Source of the DNA: a virus | IMG/VR virus record: IMGVR_UViG_3300027754_000041 | Location: 62,001-126,000 of that record | DNA: 64,000 bases | Direction: 5' to 3' (one strand) | Shown here: piece by piece, positions 6,159 to 15,537 of the stretch | Position numbering within the stretch: the first letter of the stretch is position 1 | Layout: each line of letters opens with the position of its first letter | The notes under the pieces: generated by a model | Told to the model about the DNA's origin: nothing | Seen by the model: only the letters and a program-made list of their open reading frames with translations | Database searches by the model: none | Made by a program: the position numbers and the translations under genes

Positions 6159-6957
6159 TTATGCCCTAGCGTATTTCTTATTTCTAAACACACCAGTACC
6201 ACACGAACCAGATTTTGCATGGTCGCAATATGAACAGGCCCTAACATTAGGTGTGGGTGCGAATGATGTATCTTCAATGATATTATTTATTAAAGAAATT
6301 AATTTTACCTTAACGTTTTCTATGTCTTCAGGAGTGTACAGGTGGCCTTTTCTTTTACCTGATCTAAGGTAATGTAGCTCTGCATAAATTTCTTTACCGG
6401 GCATTAGTAGCGACATAGCTAGAGCGTAGATCCCCAGCTGCAGATTATCTGCGATTCCTTTTTGGCTTACTTCCCACTTGCCGGTTTTATAATCAATAAT
6501 ATTAACTCTATCTCCAACGAGATCTATTCTATCTATATAGCCCCTTATTAGGTAGTTGCCTATTATAAAATTAAAGCCATATTCTTTACTGTATACATTA
6601 AATGTAGTGTCTATATTTTCGTCATAGAATTCATCTATTAAAGTTTTTCCAACAGATATTAATTCATCAGATATCTGACTTTTGGGGTCTAATTTGAGCT
6701 TGCTTGTAGCATACTCTTCAAGCATTTCCTGATGATCGAGAGCTTTTACGTTGTCGACCGTAGCCTCTAAGACTGCATGGACTATATTACCGTAGTGTAG
6801 CCGCTTCGCCAAATAAACGAGGCTCTTTATTTATATAGGAATAAAAGTACTTAGAAGGACATTGAGTATAAGTATCTATTCTTGAATATGAAAATTCTGA
6901 TAGAGTTAATTTTTGTAAATCATTTAAATCTTCTATTGACTTTATTGCTATTCCCAC
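6159..6957 (-). CDS. Cas4/RecB-family PD-(D/E)XK nuclease with iron-sulfur cysteines, +1 frameshift (265 aa)
   Basis: Probable single-strand DNA exonuclease. The N-terminal frame starts at GTG 6955-6957 right after the TAA of the 57-residue gene, includes SYSRIDTYTQCPSKYF (Cys33) and meets CGG at 6790-6792, followed at once by TAA. Skipping one C gives Leu55-Gly56-Asn-Ile-Val-His60, then GYIDRID, IIDYKTGK (the D-x-K motif), LQLGIYAL and the C-terminal triad CSYCDHAKSGSC. Cys33 with those three cysteines forms the 4Fe-4S ligand set of the Cas4/AddB group, so the iron-sulfur domain is complete only if the shift occurs. The GTG start is the weakest part of the model. Confidence 0.75.
6790..6792 (-). 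other. +1 frameshift site (CGG-U) in Cas4-like nuclease
   Basis: Minus-strand context is GCT ACA CTA CGG TAA TAT. The zero frame terminates directly after CGG. Skipping the C at 6792 reads CTA GGT AAT ATA GTC CAT, producing ATLGNIVHAVLE, the conserved G..(I/V)H motif of RecB-family nucleases. Confidence 0.85.
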
Positions 6958-7131
6958 TTATTCCTCTTCCGGATTATGTTCTTTTACAATTATACCACTT
7001 GGGTCATATTCTGTGCCGTGCTCGTCTATTGTGTGACCAGTTTTAATATTAATATATCTATCGTGACCGGCGGATACCCAACCAGTTTCACCTATCTCCA
7101 TAAAATCATCTTCGATATATGGCCAAGCCAT
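6958..7131 (-). CDS. Hypothetical acidic protein (57 aa)
   Basis: A 58-codon frame beginning MAWPYIEDDFMEIGETGW, with RYINIKTGHTIDEHG in the middle and an EHNPEEE tail. AGGAGG lies five bases before the ATG, one of the best ribosome sites in the window. Its TAA directly abuts the GTG of the Cas4-like gene. Unrecognised; the tight packing and ribosome site argue for a genuine gene. Confidence 0.6.
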   Translation of the reverse strand: MAWPYIEDDFMEIGETGWVSAGHDRYINIKTGHTIDEHGTEYDPSGIIVKEHNPEEE

Positions 7132-7139
7132 ATTGCCTC

Positions 7140-7349
7140 CTATTTTAATGAAATAACAGTACTGTTTATAGAATCTATATTGAAATAGTAATTCAATAAA
7201 CCATATATATCATGCAACTCCTGTTTAGTTGCATTAAAACCAACTACTCCAGACTGAAGAAAAAAAGTTTCTTCGTCATCAATTAAAGACTCGTACTCAA
7301 CAAGTCCTATGTCATTAAGTTTCATTCTTCCATTTTCGTTCTTAATCAT
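7140..7349 (-). CDS. Hypothetical protein (69 aa)
   Basis: Unrecognised small acidic protein (MIKNENGRMKLNDIGLVEYE, then DDEETFFLQSGVVGF and a C-terminal helix). The start at the ATG ending at 7349 is preferred over one four codons upstream because GAGG then sits at ribosome-site distance; the longer form would overlap the upstream gene by eleven bases. Confidence 0.5.
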   Translation of the reverse strand: MIKNENGRMKLNDIGLVEYESLIDDEETFFLQSGVVGFNATKQELHDIYGLLNYYFNIDSINSTVISLK

Positions 7350-7350
7350 A

Positions 7351-7722
7351 TTAGTCCTCATCTACTATAGTTATAGGGTTCCAATTTGGATCATTCATTT
7401 TTTCTCTCATATCTCTAACATATGAATCCCAATCGTTTTCATCTTGGGATCTTTTTTCGTACTGCACTTTTGCCTTGAAGGGGTTACTCTTAAACTTAAC
7501 TATAAAACTTCTTCCACCATTCTTGGGTGTCCAACGCAGATTACCATTTTTGCAATCGCAAAAGTCATCATCATTTGATTCGATCATTCCCTTGGGATCA
7601 AATCTTCCACTACATCCGTTACACTTTGTATATCTGCCTTTATTTTCACATCTACTACATGACGTACAGTAGGACCAACATGGTTTTTGTGAAGGATTTT
7701 GGAAGCTTCCAGGTATTGCCAT
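7351..7722 (-). CDS. Cysteine-rich zinc-binding-like protein (123 aa)
   Basis: N-terminal third carries closely spaced cysteine pairs (CWSYCTSCSRC, then CNGC and CDC) resembling zinc ribbons; the rest is polar with a GGRSFIVKF strand and an acidic C-terminus. It probably binds metal and perhaps nucleic acid. It follows the polymerase gene immediately, with its ATG next to the polymerase stop. No named family recognised. Confidence 0.55.
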   Translation of the reverse strand: MAIPGSFQNPSQKPCWSYCTSCSRCENKGRYTKCNGCSGRFDPKGMIESNDDDFCDCKNGNLRWTPKNGGRSFIVKFKSNPFKAKVQYEKRSQDENDWDSYVRDMREKMNDPNWNPITIVDED

Positions 7723-10700
7723 TTATATCTCCAGCTCTAGTATTCTATCAATTAAAGGTGTAATTTTATCTGAACCAAGTATATCAAATTTATATACAAA
7801 TTTACGATTATTATCTATAATTTCTAAAAAAATTGGTCTATTCCCTTTGTTAACAGAAACTAAATTATATATATTCTCAAAAGTTGTTTGCGACATATCA
7901 CCCTTAACTTGGATCACTATTGGTTTTCCACCTGAGAATATTTTTGAATCAATTTTTTCGGAAGAATTATAAAATAATTTTATTATAGAATTCTCTTCAT
8001 CGTTTTCCCTATTCAGAAAGGCATTGATGACAAATATGTCACCAGAATTAAAGTAGTCATCAGATATATCTTTAGCAATCTTGGGGAATATTATAACTTC
8101 CATACTAGAACTTATATCTTCTATTTCTAGCTTATACATTTTTTGACCTTTTTTAGTCATCATTTTTTTATTAGAGACTATAATCCCACCCACCTTAACA
8201 GACGTTCCCCCTTGACATTCATCTAGATCAATTATTTCATGGGTAATCTGATTCTTTAGAATATCCCATATACCAAGAAGTGGATGGTTAGTAACGTAAA
8301 TGCCTAATTTTTCTCTCTCTTTTTCCAGAACATCTAATTCTATTCTTCTGCTTATTTCCATATCTTGCTCAGCCACTAATTCATCTAACGCTCCAGCAAA
8401 AGCTAAGTTTTCTAATGTAGACTTTTTTAATATTGTAGGATCGCATCTTCTATAAAAATCATGCAGAGATATATAGGGTTTATTAATATCTCTAGAATAA
8501 ACGATTGCATCAGCGATAGACAACCCGATGCCATCTATTGCTGATAAACCAAATATAATAGAATCTTTTCCAACTACTTCAAAATCAACACCAGAATAAT
8601 TAATAGATGGTGGTAGGACTTCAACGCCTATCTTCCTACAGTCAGAAAGATATACCGCTTGCTTTTCCTTATTACCAACTACAGAACTCATTAAAGCAGC
8701 CATGTACTCAATTGTAAAGTTAGTCTTTAGATAAGCCGTAGTATACGATATCATTGCGTAGCTCGCAGCATGCGCTCTATTGAATCCATAGCCACCAAAG
8801 TATTCAATATCCGAAAATATCTTGTTGGCTAAGCCATCTTCTATTCCGCTATTTAATACGCATCCTTGAACAAACTTTTCTCTCATGTTGGCAATTTTTT
8901 CCATTAATTTTTTGCCAATAACTTTTCTTAGATCATCAGCTTCTGCCGAAGTAAATCCTGCTAGCTCTCTAGAGACAGCCAAAACGTCCTCTTGATATAG
9001 CATGATGCCAAGTGATGGGCCAAGAACATTTTCCAATTTAGGATGGTCATATCTCACTCTGCTACGACCGTGTTTTCTATCTATGTATTCCCTATCCATC
9101 CCGGAACCCATTGGGCCAGGTCTATGGAGCGATATCAATGCCATTATTTCTTCTATGCTACGAGGTTGTAGCCCCACCATCATCTGTCTCATGGATGTAG
9201 ACTCAAGTTGGAACACTCCAGCAGCATTGCCCCTACATAATTCGTCGAATGTTTTCTCATCATCTAATGGTATTGATTCTATATCTATAATTATATTTCT
9301 ATTTTTTTCTATCAACTTAAGACAAGAATCTATGACACCAAGATTTCTTAATCCAAGAAAATCTATTTTCAAAAGACCGCACTGCTCAACCCTACCCATA
9401 TCCCACTGGGTTACTAGCGGTGCATCAACCCCTTTCTTCATCACTGGAAGATAATCAGTTAACGGCCCCTTCGATATAACTACACCCGCTGCGTGGATGC
9501 CCGTTTGTCTGACCAAACCCTCTAAACCAAATGCCGTATCCGCAATTAATTTAGAATCTGTGCTTTGATTATATTCTGCTTTGAACTCTAAAACATCCAT
9601 GCATTCAGCTAAACCTTTTGAAATCCCCAGTATAGGTGGAGGAACTAGCTTGGCAATTTTGTCACCAGATATAAAATCATAGCCAAGTGCTCTAGCTGCA
9701 TCGCGCAGAGACTGTCTAGCACCAGTTCTATTGAACGTGCATATGTGTGCTACCTTATCTTGACCGTACTTTGTGCGAGCATAATCAATAACTCTATCCC
9801 TATGTCGATCATCAAAGTCCAAGTCAATGTCTGGCATAGACTTTCTTCCTTCAACCAAAAATCTCTCAAACATTAAACCAAATCTAATAGGATCTAAGTT
9901 TGTTATTTGAAAAGCATAAGACAGTACGCTGCCAGCAGCAGAACCTCTACCCCAACCAACTCTTATGTGATTATCTTTTGCCCATCTTACTAGATCTGAA
10001 ACGACTAAAAAGTATTCAGAAAATCCCATTTCTTTTACTACTTTTATTTCATGATTAGCTCTATCTATTATATTTTGAGGAAGTGGGTTACCATATCTCA
10101 ACTTGAGCCCATCCCACGCAAGTCTTTCAAAGTATTCTGTAGACGATTCCTTTGTTGGAATTGGAAAATCTGGGAAATGTATTTCTCCAAAATTTAATTC
10201 TAATTCAACCATATCGTTTACATGCATTGTATTTTTTAAATGTTCTTCCGAAAACACAGAAGCCATTTCCTCATATGATTGAAGATAAAATTTATCTTCA
10301 GAAAAAGAAAATCTATTTGGAGTATTAACATTTGAGTTAGTAGCTACACAAAGCATTATGTCATGCGACTTTGCATCATGCTGATGAACGTAATGGCAAT
10401 CTCCAGACGGTACTACCTTTGCTCCGATAGTATTTGCTATCTTTATTAAGTCAGGTATAATAGCCAATTGTTCTTCTATGCCATGGTTCATTATCTCTAT
10501 AAAATAGTTTTCCTTACCGACTATCTGCTGCATAGTAGCAGCATGCTTTAATGCCGTGCTGTAATCGTTTCTAAGCAGTGCTTGGGATACTTCCCCGTTT
10601 AGACACCCAGAAAGCACTATAATGCCCTCTGAATGCTGAGAGATTAAATCATGATCAATTCTAGGTTTTACATAGTAGCCATCGGTAAAAGCTTCAGACG

Positions 10701-11046
10701 ACATCTTTATTATATTATGATACCCAATTTTATTTTTAGCCAATATAGTTATATGATATGGACCTCTTTGCTCCCATTCATTTTTTGATGGGCCTGATCT
10801 TTCCTCTTCGTCTCTATCAAACCTACTTTTTCTTGCTTGATACATCTCCGAACCAAGGATGGGCTTTACTCCAGCAGCTACTCCCGCATCATAAAAGTCT
10901 AACCACGAATGTATATTGCCATGATCGGTAGTTGCTATACCCATCATCCCCAAAGACTTAGCCCTATCAAGGTATTGCTCTACGCGGCCATGCCCATCGA
11001 GCATTGAAAAAACAGTATGGTTATGTAGGTTCGTCCAATTCTTCAT
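7723..11046 (-). CDS. dnaE: DNA polymerase III alpha subunit (bacterial type, with PHP domain)
   Basis: The replicative polymerase of the phage. The PHP domain opens the protein (NLHNHTVFSMLDG, then TTDHGN and GDCHYV), with apparently complete metal ligands, so proofreading by PHP is plausible. The polymerase palm shows MPDIDLDFDD at 404-413 and KIDFLGLRNL with Asp562 as third catalytic aspartate. Finger and HhH regions follow (FGGYGFNRAHAASYA), and an OB domain near the end (VKVGGIIVSNKKMMTKKGQ). The 1107 residues fit the DnaE1 size. All 21 CGG triplets I found on its coding strand are out of frame, so none is a codon. Family assignment is firm. Confidence 0.95.
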   Translation of the reverse strand: MKNWTNLHNHTVFSMLDGHGRVEQYLDRAKSLGMMGIATTDHGNIHSWLDFYDAGVAAGVKPILGSEMYQARKSRFDRDEEERSGPSKNEWEQRGPYHITILAKNKIGYHNIIKMSSEAFTDGYYVKPRIDHDLISQHSEGIIVLSGCLNGEVSQALLRNDYSTALKHAATMQQIVGKENYFIEIMNHGIEEQLAIIPDLIKIANTIGAKVVPSGDCHYVHQHDAKSHDIMLCVATNSNVNTPNRFSFSEDKFYLQSYEEMASVFSEEHLKNTMHVNDMVELELNFGEIHFPDFPIPTKESSTEYFERLAWDGLKLRYGNPLPQNIIDRANHEIKVVKEMGFSEYFLVVSDLVRWAKDNHIRVGWGRGSAAGSVLSYAFQITNLDPIRFGLMFERFLVEGRKSMPDIDLDFDDRHRDRVIDYARTKYGQDKVAHICTFNRTGARQSLRDAARALGYDFISGDKIAKLVPPPILGISKGLAECMDVLEFKAEYNQSTDSKLIADTAFGLEGLVRQTGIHAAGVVISKGPLTDYLPVMKKGVDAPLVTQWDMGRVEQCGLLKIDFLGLRNLGVIDSCLKLIEKNRNIIIDIESIPLDDEKTFDELCRGNAAGVFQLESTSMRQMMVGLQPRSIEEIMALISLHRPGPMGSGMDREYIDRKHGRSRVRYDHPKLENVLGPSLGIMLYQEDVLAVSRELAGFTSAEADDLRKVIGKKLMEKIANMREKFVQGCVLNSGIEDGLANKIFSDIEYFGGYGFNRAHAASYAMISYTTAYLKTNFTIEYMAALMSSVVGNKEKQAVYLSDCRKIGVEVLPPSINYSGVDFEVVGKDSIIFGLSAIDGIGLSIADAIVYSRDINKPYISLHDFYRRCDPTILKKSTLENLAFAGALDELVAEQDMEISRRIELDVLEKEREKLGIYVTNHPLLGIWDILKNQITHEIIDLDECQGGTSVKVGGIIVSNKKMMTKKGQKMYKLEIEDISSSMEVIIFPKIAKDISDDYFNSGDIFVINAFLNRENDEENSIIKLFYNSSEKIDSKIFSGGKPIVIQVKGDMSQTTFENIYNLVSVNKGNRPIFLEIIDNNRKFVYKFDILGSDKITPLIDRILELEI

Positions 11047-11055
11047 TGTATTAAA

Positions 11056-11262
11056 TTAATTAATTCCTCTTCCGGTATCTGAGTCATTAAGAGATTGATC
11101 TCTGATCTCCCTGTAAACAATGACGACTACTCCGCCACAATACTTGCATGGTACAGATTTTCCATCCTGTGCGAATGGACTATTGTACATATAGTGCATT
11201 GGTTGATCAGACTTACACTCAGTGCACACCCCTATAACATCATCTTCATCTTGAACTGGCAT
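11056..11262 (-). CDS. Zinc-ribbon small protein (68 aa)
   Basis: Two cysteine pairs, CTECKSDQ and CKYCGG, spaced like a zinc ribbon, in a 68-residue protein ending in an arginine-rich polar tail. Sits between primase and polymerase, overlapping the primase stop by 17 bases. A role in replication or transcription regulation is suggested only by position. Confidence 0.6.
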   Translation of the reverse strand: MPVQDEDDVIGVCTECKSDQPMHYMYNSPFAQDGKSVPCKYCGGVVVIVYREIRDQSLNDSDTGRGIN

Positions 11263-12454
11263 TTTTATTTTCTCCTTTTGTTTTATAGGCGAATCTTATG
11301 GGCGAAGGAGATAACTCCTCACTACTTTCTACGTACTTATTTCCAACTGTAATCCATTTCTTTTTTTTGTCTAAATGACAATCTCCACATCCTACACCAA
11401 CTGAATTGGCTCTATCACAAGTGTAGGGCCTACCACCTATCCCTAGCTGTCTTCTCTTTATCCAGTCATTTATGTGACTAGTTGATTTATCGTAATTAAA
11501 GTCATCACATACACTTAGTATACTATAAAGAAACTTTATCGACTCTTCATTATAGGTAAGTATAGAACATAAAAACAGTCTTGCCTCATGTTCAAGATGT
11601 CTTTTTTCCTTTGCTTGTTCAACAAGTCGGAGAACTGCACTGCAGCTTTTTAGTAAGACCTTAGGTGTAAATTCTTTTTCTGTTGGAGCTAGCTCCTTAA
11701 AGGCTGATGATCCATGTTTATTAAAGTGGCTCAAAAAATCAGAAGGTTTACCCTTATCTAGCTCCATATCATAAGTGAATTGCCTAAACCATTCATTTGC
11801 TTTAAGGTTAAAAGATTGCTCTTCAACTTCGTTATCTTGAATTTGTTCACAATATTTTTTTATAGATTCAAAATCAGTATATAATATATTTCTAGGTATT
11901 AAATTTTTATAAAGACCAGTTTCCTGGTGCATGCTGCCAGGTAATCTCCACATTCTTCTTGGATCATACACGCTAAAATCTATCGACTCTATGCCCAAAT
12001 CCGCTTTTAATTTGGTAGCTATATATCTAAATATATTTGGGAGTGCGTTAGAAGGATTAATCCCCAGGGCTAGTGCTTCACACTCTATGTGAAAGCCCTT
12101 CTTGCCAGTGAAATATATCAGTAAAGAGCACTCTGGTATATACTGTATCAAATAATCATATAGCACCATACACTCTTGATAAGACTTGCTGGGATCAACG
12201 TTGTCTAAATCAAAATACAGGGAACCTAATCTGATAGTGCTTTCAATATCCTTGGAATTATAATGCCAAATAGAAGTATACAAACCATTATTTTTATGCT
12301 GCTTTCTATAATTTTCTATATCAAAAATTGATATTAGCTTTGGGTCGTCACCCTCTTTATCCCTTATGATTCTAGATAAAGACGGCACGTACCTAGCAGT
12401 CTCCACTAACTGCCATGCATTTATATATTTATCTTTTTCTTTTGGTATTTTCAT
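11246..12454 (-). CDS. Archaeo-eukaryotic-type (AEP) primase (402 aa)
   Basis: Synthesises RNA or DNA primers. The catalytic core is recognisable: LYFDLDNVD with Asp82 and Asp84, FTGKKGFHIE with His122, and SVYDPRRMWRLPGSMH, the sequence order of small-subunit AEP primases and PrimPol-like proteins. The C-terminus holds a probable zinc site (YTCDRANSVGVGCGDCH). It overlaps the 55-residue gene upstream by an ATGA. Pairing an AEP primase with a bacterial PolIII alpha and a DnaB-like helicase is a mixed replication system. Confidence 0.8.
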   Translation of the reverse strand: MKIPKEKDKYINAWQLVETARYVPSLSRIIRDKEGDDPKLISIFDIENYRKQHKNNGLYTSIWHYNSKDIESTIRLGSLYFDLDNVDPSKSYQECMVLYDYLIQYIPECSLLIYFTGKKGFHIECEALALGINPSNALPNIFRYIATKLKADLGIESIDFSVYDPRRMWRLPGSMHQETGLYKNLIPRNILYTDFESIKKYCEQIQDNEVEEQSFNLKANEWFRQFTYDMELDKGKPSDFLSHFNKHGSSAFKELAPTEKEFTPKVLLKSCSAVLRLVEQAKEKRHLEHEARLFLCSILTYNEESIKFLYSILSVCDDFNYDKSTSHINDWIKRRQLGIGGRPYTCDRANSVGVGCGDCHLDKKKKWITVGNKYVESSEELSPSPIRFAYKTKGENKNASSR

Positions 12455-12618
12455 AGTATCTTTTTTTTATATTCGACATCGTTAATACTGCCTATAACTT
12501 GTCTAGTGGATATATCTATGCTTTTGCTATTGTTCCTATAGTATACGGATTCTTGTATTATCTTTTCTATATTCTTTATAAGAAAATATCTTTTTTTAAT
12601 TCTCTGTTCTAGGTCCAT
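12451..12618 (-). CDS. Small basic hypothetical protein (55 aa)
   Basis: Frame starting MDLEQRIKKRYFLIKNIEKI inside the last codons of the HD gene and ending with TGA overlapping the primase ATG (ATGA). Helical and charged, with YRNNSKSIDISTRQVIGSI in the middle. The two overlaps, and the otherwise empty 140-base gap, support it as a coding gene. No function recognised. Confidence 0.5.
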   Translation of the reverse strand: MDLEQRIKKRYFLIKNIEKIIQESVYYRNNSKSIDISTRQVIGSINDVEYKKKIL

Positions 12619-13285
12619 CTATTTTCCATTTCGGATTTATCAAATCACTATCCTGAATAATTAGATGTATTTTAGATGCAATATTATCAGATAGATGAAC
12701 TATATAATCCAGATATGTTATAGGGTAGGTTTCTGGTATTGGAGACCAAGGACCCAAGTGACATCTTACTAACCTTAGAATGGATTGGACTATCTCTTCA
12801 GATAAAAAAAGTGTAGAAGATTCTGCTTCACTAGCAAACTTTTTGTCTTTTTCCTGGCATGAAGCTATAAACTTGCCAACCGTATAAGGATGCATGGGAT
12901 CATAGCATGGATTATCTGATCCATTGGTATCTATACCCTTACAAAGGTCATGTATGAGACACGCAGCGATAACTATATCCTTTTCTTCCTGTGTTAAAGA
13001 ATAGGATTCACACATGTGCGAGGCTATACGCACAACTCTTTTAGTATGGATTACGTTACCGCCTACACCATGCTCATCACCCGGATGATACTTCCCAGAA
13101 AAGCTAGATGGTATCTTCCAAAATATCTCACTGCGCATTAATATAGATCTAATAAATGATTTTATTGATTCATCTATAATCATATTTATTTCTGCCAACA
13201 AGGGATAAAGTATCTCATTTTCCTTACCAAGTGAAGGAGGATTTTCCTCTTGGATTAAGATGTCATCTAGTATACTTTTTTTCAT
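12596..13285 (-). CDS. HD-domain phosphohydrolase (229 aa)
   Basis: Contains the HD signature: HGVGGNVIHTKRVVRIA with an early histidine, then AACLIHDLCKG (His-Asp pair) and a later VRCHLGPW histidine and YIVHLSDNIA aspartate, the order H...HD...H...D of metal-dependent phosphohydrolases. Candidates are nucleotide hydrolysis or cyclic-nucleotide cleavage; position among replication genes favours nucleotides. Its C-terminus overlaps the 55-residue gene by 23 bases. Confidence 0.65.
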   Translation of the reverse strand: MKKSILDDILIQEENPPSLGKENEILYPLLAEINMIIDESIKSFIRSILMRSEIFWKIPSSFSGKYHPGDEHGVGGNVIHTKRVVRIASHMCESYSLTQEEKDIVIAACLIHDLCKGIDTNGSDNPCYDPMHPYTVGKFIASCQEKDKKFASEAESSTLFLSEEIVQSILRLVRCHLGPWSPIPETYPITYLDYIVHLSDNIASKIHLIIQDSDLINPKWKIDGPRTEN

Positions 13286-13288
13286 TTT

Positions 13289-14071
13289 TTAAATTTCCTT
13301 TTTCCATTCGTTCCAATTAGAACATGGCTCATCAAACGGACACTTCTTACAGTACGATATTAAGCCGCGTTTTGGTACTAGTATATCTGTTTTTTCTATC
13401 TTATCACACCAGTAATCGAAATAGTTAAGATCTTCATCTCTTAATTGGAATTCATTAAAACCGATATCCTGGCTTAGTGGGTCAATAAATCCAAATCGAG
13501 CATTATGGAATCTTTCTGGGTGTCTGTTGAGATAAGCTTGATATAGTGTGCAGAAATCTGTTCTATATAAATCTCTGTTACTAAATTTATAATTAAATAT
13601 AAACTTTGTAATTAAGTATTTCTTGTTATGAAGAAATATAATATCAAATTTGTCCTCTATGTTCAGCTTACCCTTAGGCAGGTTGTAGTCTTCGCTTATT
13701 GCCACAGGTATATACGGAGAGTCCGCATACATTTCATGGAATAGAAGAAGAATACCTGCAGCTTTTGCTGTCAAGCTAGCTGTATTGCCGTATGCGGTTT
13801 CGTGTTGCTCCGTAACTATGTCATAAGAATTTGTATTTTTTGGAAACCAATTCTTCTCCCACCTATTAAGCAGAGAAGCATACGATGGTATTATCCCTCC
13901 TTGTTTCTTGAAAAAGAAGAAGCACATTATACCGCGGATTGTAGACTCAAACTTTTGGGTATGAATATCTCTAGCATAAATTTTTTCTGGTATATTTTGC
14001 TTGTGCCTATAATCGTAGAGTCTTTCACACATTTGAAAATCTTTAATTGAATTTACAGATATATTTCCCAT
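13289..14071 (-). CDS. Second Cas4-like PD-(D/E)XK protein, possibly degenerate (260 aa)
   Basis: N-terminal SVNSIKDFQMCERLYDYR and C-terminal CKKCPFDEPC give the cysteine arrangement of iron-sulfur Cas4/RecB nucleases. The central site is unusual: EDKFDIIFLHNKKYLITKF aligns with the G-x-x-D-x-I...D-x-K motif, but the aspartate two residues before the last lysine is replaced by isoleucine. It may be a non-catalytic partner or DNA end-binding protein. Stop and start overlap the helicase gene by one base. Two paralogous proteins of this family occur in the window. Confidence 0.6.
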   Translation of the reverse strand: MGNISVNSIKDFQMCERLYDYRHKQNIPEKIYARDIHTQKFESTIRGIMCFFFFKKQGGIIPSYASLLNRWEKNWFPKNTNSYDIVTEQHETAYGNTASLTAKAAGILLLFHEMYADSPYIPVAISEDYNLPKGKLNIEDKFDIIFLHNKKYLITKFIFNYKFSNRDLYRTDFCTLYQAYLNRHPERFHNARFGFIDPLSQDIGFNEFQLRDEDLNYFDYWCDKIEKTDILVPKRGLISYCKKCPFDEPCSNWNEWKKEI

Positions 14072-15537
14072 TAGTGAAAATCCTTTCCGCTAAGAAGATC
14101 ATCCAATAATGAAGATGAAGACACGTAAGAATCATCAGTAACTGGATCATAGTCTTCGTATGTTTTTTTATAATCTACATATTTTACTAATGGCGGATCA
14201 TATAAAAACGCTGAACCAGTAATTCTATTTTTTGGTATCTGTAGTTGCATTATGTTTTCGTCCTCGGTCTCATCATCTGTAGCTAATCTTTTTTCTGTAA
14301 TGAATATTGTTACAGCGCACTTTTGCTGGATAGTTAAAGATCCACCAGTATCAGACTGCTGAACTACTTCTCTTTTTTCTTTCATTCTGTTAGCATTTTC
14401 TTGTGCTGTTATTATTAGTGCACAATTCATATCTCTAGCAAGCTTTTCTAATCTAACCATCATCTCTTCGAATTCACCCCAACGAGGCTTGCCCTTACCA
14501 CCGCCCCTAGTAAACATGGATTGTATTGTATCTATGATAACAACATCCGGCATGTTAACATTGTGCCCTATTATATCTCTTAGCCAAAATTCCAGATCCT
14601 CAAAATAAGGAGTGTCTGGATCATGCCTAATCATTAAGCGATCCCCCCACTCTGTTAATTTATCTTTGAATTTTTTTAAATACTTTTCTCTTTCATCAGG
14701 AGACCACTTTGATGCTTCTAGATAAACATTCTTTTCTATAATCTGGGTCATGAGTATTCGCTCCCAGTGCCCAGTAGCTTCTTCAAAATTTATATACAAA
14801 ACTCTATAACCATTGTCTAACCAGTGATTAGAAAGACATTTAACAAACGTACTCTTGCCCTTACCCGATGCAGCTATCACGGCGTGTACTGCACCTCTAA
14901 AAAAACCGCCATTATCAGTGTATCCCATAGCTCTATTGAGAGCTTTAAATTGAGTTGGAATAAAATTTGGGATGTCTAATAAAGAATCTACTCTATCTAT
15001 AATATCTAAAGCTGTTGTTAATTTATCTAATGGATTATATCTTATTTGGTTTTCTAATTCTCTAATCTCAGAAGTTAGTGTCTGTATTTTAGCAATATCT
15101 TCTTCAGTCTTCTGACCTTTTTGCGTTAGTATCAATTGCAATTCATGAAGGTAGTTTATCTGCTTTCGCTTATTAGCTTTGTGCTTTACTAGTTCTCCAA
15201 CAGATTCTTTTGTTGACAACTCTAGACCCATCAAAAGATCTACCATTACATTTATCCCAGGGTTACCACCTAAAGCATCATATATATCTGTATCTGTTTC
15301 TAGCCAAGATTTAAAAGCTATTGGATCTACTATATCTAATTGTGTTGCGCCATAAAAAGACAACAAGGCAACATAAAACTCATTTATACCCTTTTCTCCA
15401 TGGATACTTCCAACAATATCTTCTGGCAAATTTTCATTAAAATACTCAATAGCGCCCTTCTCCCTAAGGGAGAGGGCAAATATTTGGTACTCTAAAGGAG
15501 TATTGTCTTTTATATTTTCATTTGTTTCTGTTGTCAT
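14071..15537 (-). CDS. DnaB-like replicative helicase (488 aa)
   Basis: Unwinds DNA at the fork. The RecA-like domain begins near residue 215: Walker A ASGKGKST at 223-230, Walker B DVVIIDTIQSM, and a sensor-like LIITAQENANR, typical of the DnaB/gp4 superfamily 4 group. The N-terminal 190 residues are helical, as in DnaB. Follows the endonuclease gene with a 20-base overlap. With polymerase, primase and RNase H it completes a recognisable replisome. Confidence 0.8.
   Translation of the reverse strand: MTTETNENIKDNTPLEYQIFALSLREKGAIEYFNENLPEDIVGSIHGEKGINEFYVALLSFYGATQLDIVDPIAFKSWLETDTDIYDALGGNPGINVMVDLLMGLELSTKESVGELVKHKANKRKQINYLHELQLILTQKGQKTEEDIAKIQTLTSEIRELENQIRYNPLDKLTTALDIIDRVDSLLDIPNFIPTQFKALNRAMGYTDNGGFFRGAVHAVIAASGKGKSTFVKCLSNHWLDNGYRVLYINFEEATGHWERILMTQIIEKNVYLEASKWSPDEREKYLKKFKDKLTEWGDRLMIRHDPDTPYFEDLEFWLRDIIGHNVNMPDVVIIDTIQSMFTRGGGKGKPRWGEFEEMMVRLEKLARDMNCALIITAQENANRMKEKREVVQQSDTGGSLTIQQKCAVTIFITEKRLATDDETEDENIMQLQIPKNRITGSAFLYDPPLVKYVDYKKTYEDYDPVTDDSYVSSSSLLDDLLSGKDFH

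Noticed and set aside
4261-6957. Introns or inteins interrupting the split genes
   Set aside because: The flanking frames overlap or abut with one extra base; there is no inserted sequence.
9002-9454. 150-codon plus-strand frame opposite the polymerase
   Set aside because: It is antisense to conserved DnaE sequence with no ribosome site; a shadow frame. The same holds for the other plus-strand frames except 5850-6029.
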